This document shows, piece after piece, positions 62,213 through 64,000 of a DNA stretch of 64,000 nucleotides; the stretch's first letter is position 1; the number at the start of each line of letters is the position of its first letter. The stretch lies in assembly GCF_009695545.1 (NCBI RefSeq), contig NZ_VUNS01000013.1:62001-126000 (forward strand), given 5' to 3'. The position numbers and the translations under genes were made by a program. This DNA is from Victivallis lenta (GTDB lineage: Bacteria; Verrucomicrobiota; Lentisphaeria; Victivallales; Victivallaceae). The notes beneath the pieces are model-generated. The model was not told where the DNA came from. It did not search any database and saw only the letters and a program-made list of their open reading frames with translations.

Positions 62213-62920
62213 TCAGTCCTCATGGTTCCCGGACGGCATGTAGACCTGATTGGCCGGGCTGTCCGTCAGCTGGTTCTGGCGGATTCTGATGCCGAACCAT
62301 TGATGGAAGGTGTCGCGCATCGCCGCCCGCGTCCGGGCCCGCGTCCGGGTGTTGTCGATATACCGGCCGCCTTCGAGGAGACCGCTCTCATCGAAGGAGA
62401 AAACCGGGCTGTTTTCGGTCGAACCGCTGCCGCGGACCAGCTTCGCCGCGTTGTAGCCGTTCGACAGGCTGCTGACGAAGTCGGCGCCGAAGCCGGAGTC
62501 GAAGGTGCGCGGGCTGATCCAGCGGTAGTCGTAGGGATAACGGGCGTCCGGCTCGGAGCTGGAGGCGCTTTGGAATGCATCGCCGGCCGTTTTGAGCTGG
62601 GAATCCAGCGTGTTGCCGCTCCGGTCCCGCGACGAGAACGGCACGACGATGTTTTCCCGCCCGATGGTGGTTTCGCCGTAAACCCAGCCGGTGAGTTCTC
62701 CGGCGGATTCCCGGACATTGCCGCCGTTCCTCGCGTTCCACTCCGCCGATTTCTTGGCCTCGAGCAGCGTCCGGTTGTCCGAAAGCGACAGTCCCGCGAC
62801 GAACAGGAAGCCGACGGCCATGGCGATAATCCCGACCAGGATGGCGGCCAACTCGAGGGTCGCCTGGCCGGATTCTCCGGCCCGGTGCGGAACCATGTGC
62901 GTTTCGCAGTTCATTTTCAT
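62213..62920 (-). CDS. TadE-like pilus assembly protein
   Basis: A 235-residue protein with the TadE-type start: GESGQATLELAAILVGIIAMAVGFLFVAGLSLSDN, one transmembrane helix (about 23-45) preceded by the conserved Glu in ATLE. The rest is an extracytoplasmic domain (about 50-235) rich in Ser, Asn and Arg. TadE-type minor pseudopilins are assembled by the Tad/Flp system. The start overlaps the preceding gene's stop (ATGA), so the two act together. Confidence 0.8.
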   Translation of the reverse strand: MKMNCETHMVPHRAGESGQATLELAAILVGIIAMAVGFLFVAGLSLSDNRTLLEAKKSAEWNARNGGNVRESAGELTGWVYGETTIGRENIVVPFSSRDRSGNTLDSQLKTAGDAFQSASSSEPDARYPYDYRWISPRTFDSGFGADFVSSLSNGYNAAKLVRGSGSTENSPVFSFDESGLLEGGRYIDNTRTRARTRAAMRDTFHQWFGIRIRQNQLTDSPANQVYMPSGNHED

Positions 62921-64000
62921 ATCCTCGGCGGTCCGGGCTGCGTATCCGGCCGGTCCTGGGTGCCGTTGAAGCCGGGGCCGCTCCCGCCGCTCCCGCCGCC
63001 GGTGAAGTAGTGCACGGTTGGATCGATTTCATCGTTGGTGACGATATGCCCCTTCGAATCCACCACGATGTAAACGCGGCTGTTGCTGCTGCTGAAGAAA
63101 CGCCTGGCCGTCCCGCCGTTCACGTAATCCTCCACCTCCTGAATGCCGGCCTCGGCGGAGTTGGTCAGCGTAAATTCCTGCGCCTCCTGCAGCCACCCCG
63201 CGCCGCCGGTGTTCGACCGGGAGTAGACGTAGCTGCGGTCTGTGAACAGCCGCGCGGCATCGGATCGGTAACGGCTGTCGAAGGCGCTCGCGTTCCACGA
63301 CGGATTCCAGCCGTAACAGCGGAACCCCGGCCCGTCGGTCAGGATCTGAAGCGCTTCGAGGTAGCCGGAGGTTCCGAGCGGCGGCGAGGTGCCGTACGCG
63401 AACAGCGACTCCTCCCGCGAGAGCCAGTTCAGAAAACGGTCCAGCGGCGAATTCGTGACCCGCAGGACGCCGAAACCGTACGGCATCGGCATGTAAGTCG
63501 GCGTCAGCGTCGTGTTGTCGAACACCGGCAGGATGACCGGCAGCGTAATCGGAGGCGCCCCCTGCCCGAGTTCGCCGAGCACTTTGGCGATCGCGCCGGG
63601 GCGGTAATCGGTTTCGACCAGATTCGCATTGGCCGAACTCGCCCGGCGCGTGCCGATTCTCCGGCTGTAGCCGCCGCCCTCCGGGTCCCGCCGGCGGACA
63701 AAGCGCCTGCCGACATCGGCCGAACGCCGGTCTCCGGTCACGGCATAGCGGCTGACCAGGTTGATGTTCGCGGCGCTCTCCGCATACGCGGCCGGCCCTT
63801 CGTAGATGTATTGCGGCTTGACCGGCTGCCGCAGGACGCCCGCTTCGAACCACCAGCTGTAATGGTTGTCGTCGTAATCGGTGTAGTTGTTCCGGTAGTA
63901 GTCCGGATACCAGAATTTGTCGTAAACGCAGAACTGCACCGGCGGCAGATCGGTGACGCTGTATGCGTTCCGGTTTCCGAGCAGGGTCTGGATGGTCGCG
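62917..64000 (-). CDS. Large extracytoplasmic protein, TadG-like context (5' end outside window)
   Basis: The frame is open through the right edge, so the N-terminus is missing; at least 360 residues are present. The visible part is Tyr-, Asn-, Ser- and Arg-rich, with no cysteine-based motif, one predicted globular segment (about GDRRSADVGRRFVRRRDPEG) and a Gly/Ser/Pro-rich tail (GGGSGGSGPGFNG). No domain recognised. Translational overlap with the TadE-like gene suggests a Tad pilus or related surface component. Confidence 0.7.
   Translation of the reverse strand, partial: ATIQTLLGNRNAYSVTDLPPVQFCVYDKFWYPDYYRNNYTDYDDNHYSWWFEAGVLRQPVKPQYIYEGPAAYAESAANINLVSRYAVTGDRRSADVGRRFVRRRDPEGGGYSRRIGTRRASSANANLVETDYRPGAIAKVLGELGQGAPPITLPVILPVFDNTTLTPTYMPMPYGFGVLRVTNSPLDRFLNWLSREESLFAYGTSPPLGTSGYLEALQILTDGPGFRCYGWNPSWNASAFDSRYRSDAARLFTDRSYVYSRSNTGGAGWLQEAQEFTLTNSAEAGIQEVEDYVNGGTARRFFSSSNSRVYIVVDSKGHIVTNDEIDPTVHYFTGGGSGGSGPGFNGTQDRPDTQPGPPRI

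Overview
The window is a GC-rich bacterial chromosome segment that looks like a member of the Lentisphaerota (Victivallis-like), though no rRNA or marker gene here proves it. The indications are the mix of large secreted glycoside hydrolases, prepilin-like proteins of the H-X9-DG type, Gfo/Idh/MocA oxidoreductases, GntR-HTH regulators carrying LacI-type sensor domains, and Gram-negative surface genes (an LPS-core kinase and glycosyltransferases, DsbD, Tad-type pilus proteins). Genes are densely packed, with many 4-8 base overlaps. Several intergenic gaps carry near-consensus sigma70 promoters.

Layout. 1-1986: 3' part of carB, then a terminator. 2190-3200: a secreted protein built from exact 20-residue repeats. 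3224-12386 (minus): an apparent eight-gene operon running lipoprotein, yicC, serine acetyltransferase, yggS, panE-like, GH38 alpha-mannosidase, methyltransferase, small membrane protein. 12532-16408 (plus): a nadD-rsfS fusion, an unknown 206-residue protein and a DUF2079 membrane protein. 16522-22360: convergent GH127 and secreted GH2 genes. 22539-23351: two YbjQ-family genes. 23668-29205 (plus): regulator, H-X9-DG pseudopilin and secreted GH42-like enzyme in one operon. 29226-32731 (minus): ribose-type sugar ABC transporter. 32941-35655 (minus): LPS core-type glycosyltransferases and kinase. 35774-36772: metallophosphoesterase. 36881-40877 (minus): H-X9-DG pseudopilin followed by a secreted GH5-like enzyme, divergent from two regulators (41221-42982). 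42991-47665 (minus): amino-sugar operon of regulator, two Gfo/Idh oxidoreductases, nagB and nagA. 47894-49917: LysR regulator and M14 peptidase. 50032-52086: five-repeat PPC-like protein. 52361-53530: PLP-dependent decarboxylase. 53595-54281: DUF2293 protein. 54430-56809: DsbD and a double-thioredoxin partner. 56988-59894: pepD and a membrane protein. 59832-64000 (minus): cinA, glycerate kinase and two TadE/TadG-like genes, the last cut by the window edge.

How the parts fit. The dominant theme is scavenging of complex glycans. Secreted clan-A hydrolases (GH2, GH42-like, GH5-like) and GH127/GH38 enzymes release sugars, a ribose-type transporter imports them, and the NagB/NagA/Gfo-Idh operon handles amino sugars. 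Several of these units lie next to a GntR-HTH regulator with a sugar-sensor-like domain. The most striking pattern is that an H-X9-DG pseudopilin gene sits directly upstream (11 and 25 bases) of two unrelated secreted hydrolases, each with a regulator of the same chimeric architecture. This suggests modular pseudopilin-hydrolase cassettes, possibly for secretion or surface display of the hydrolase. That function is inferred. Starts were chosen by Shine-Dalgarno position, gene overlap and family alignment from memory; no database search was possible.
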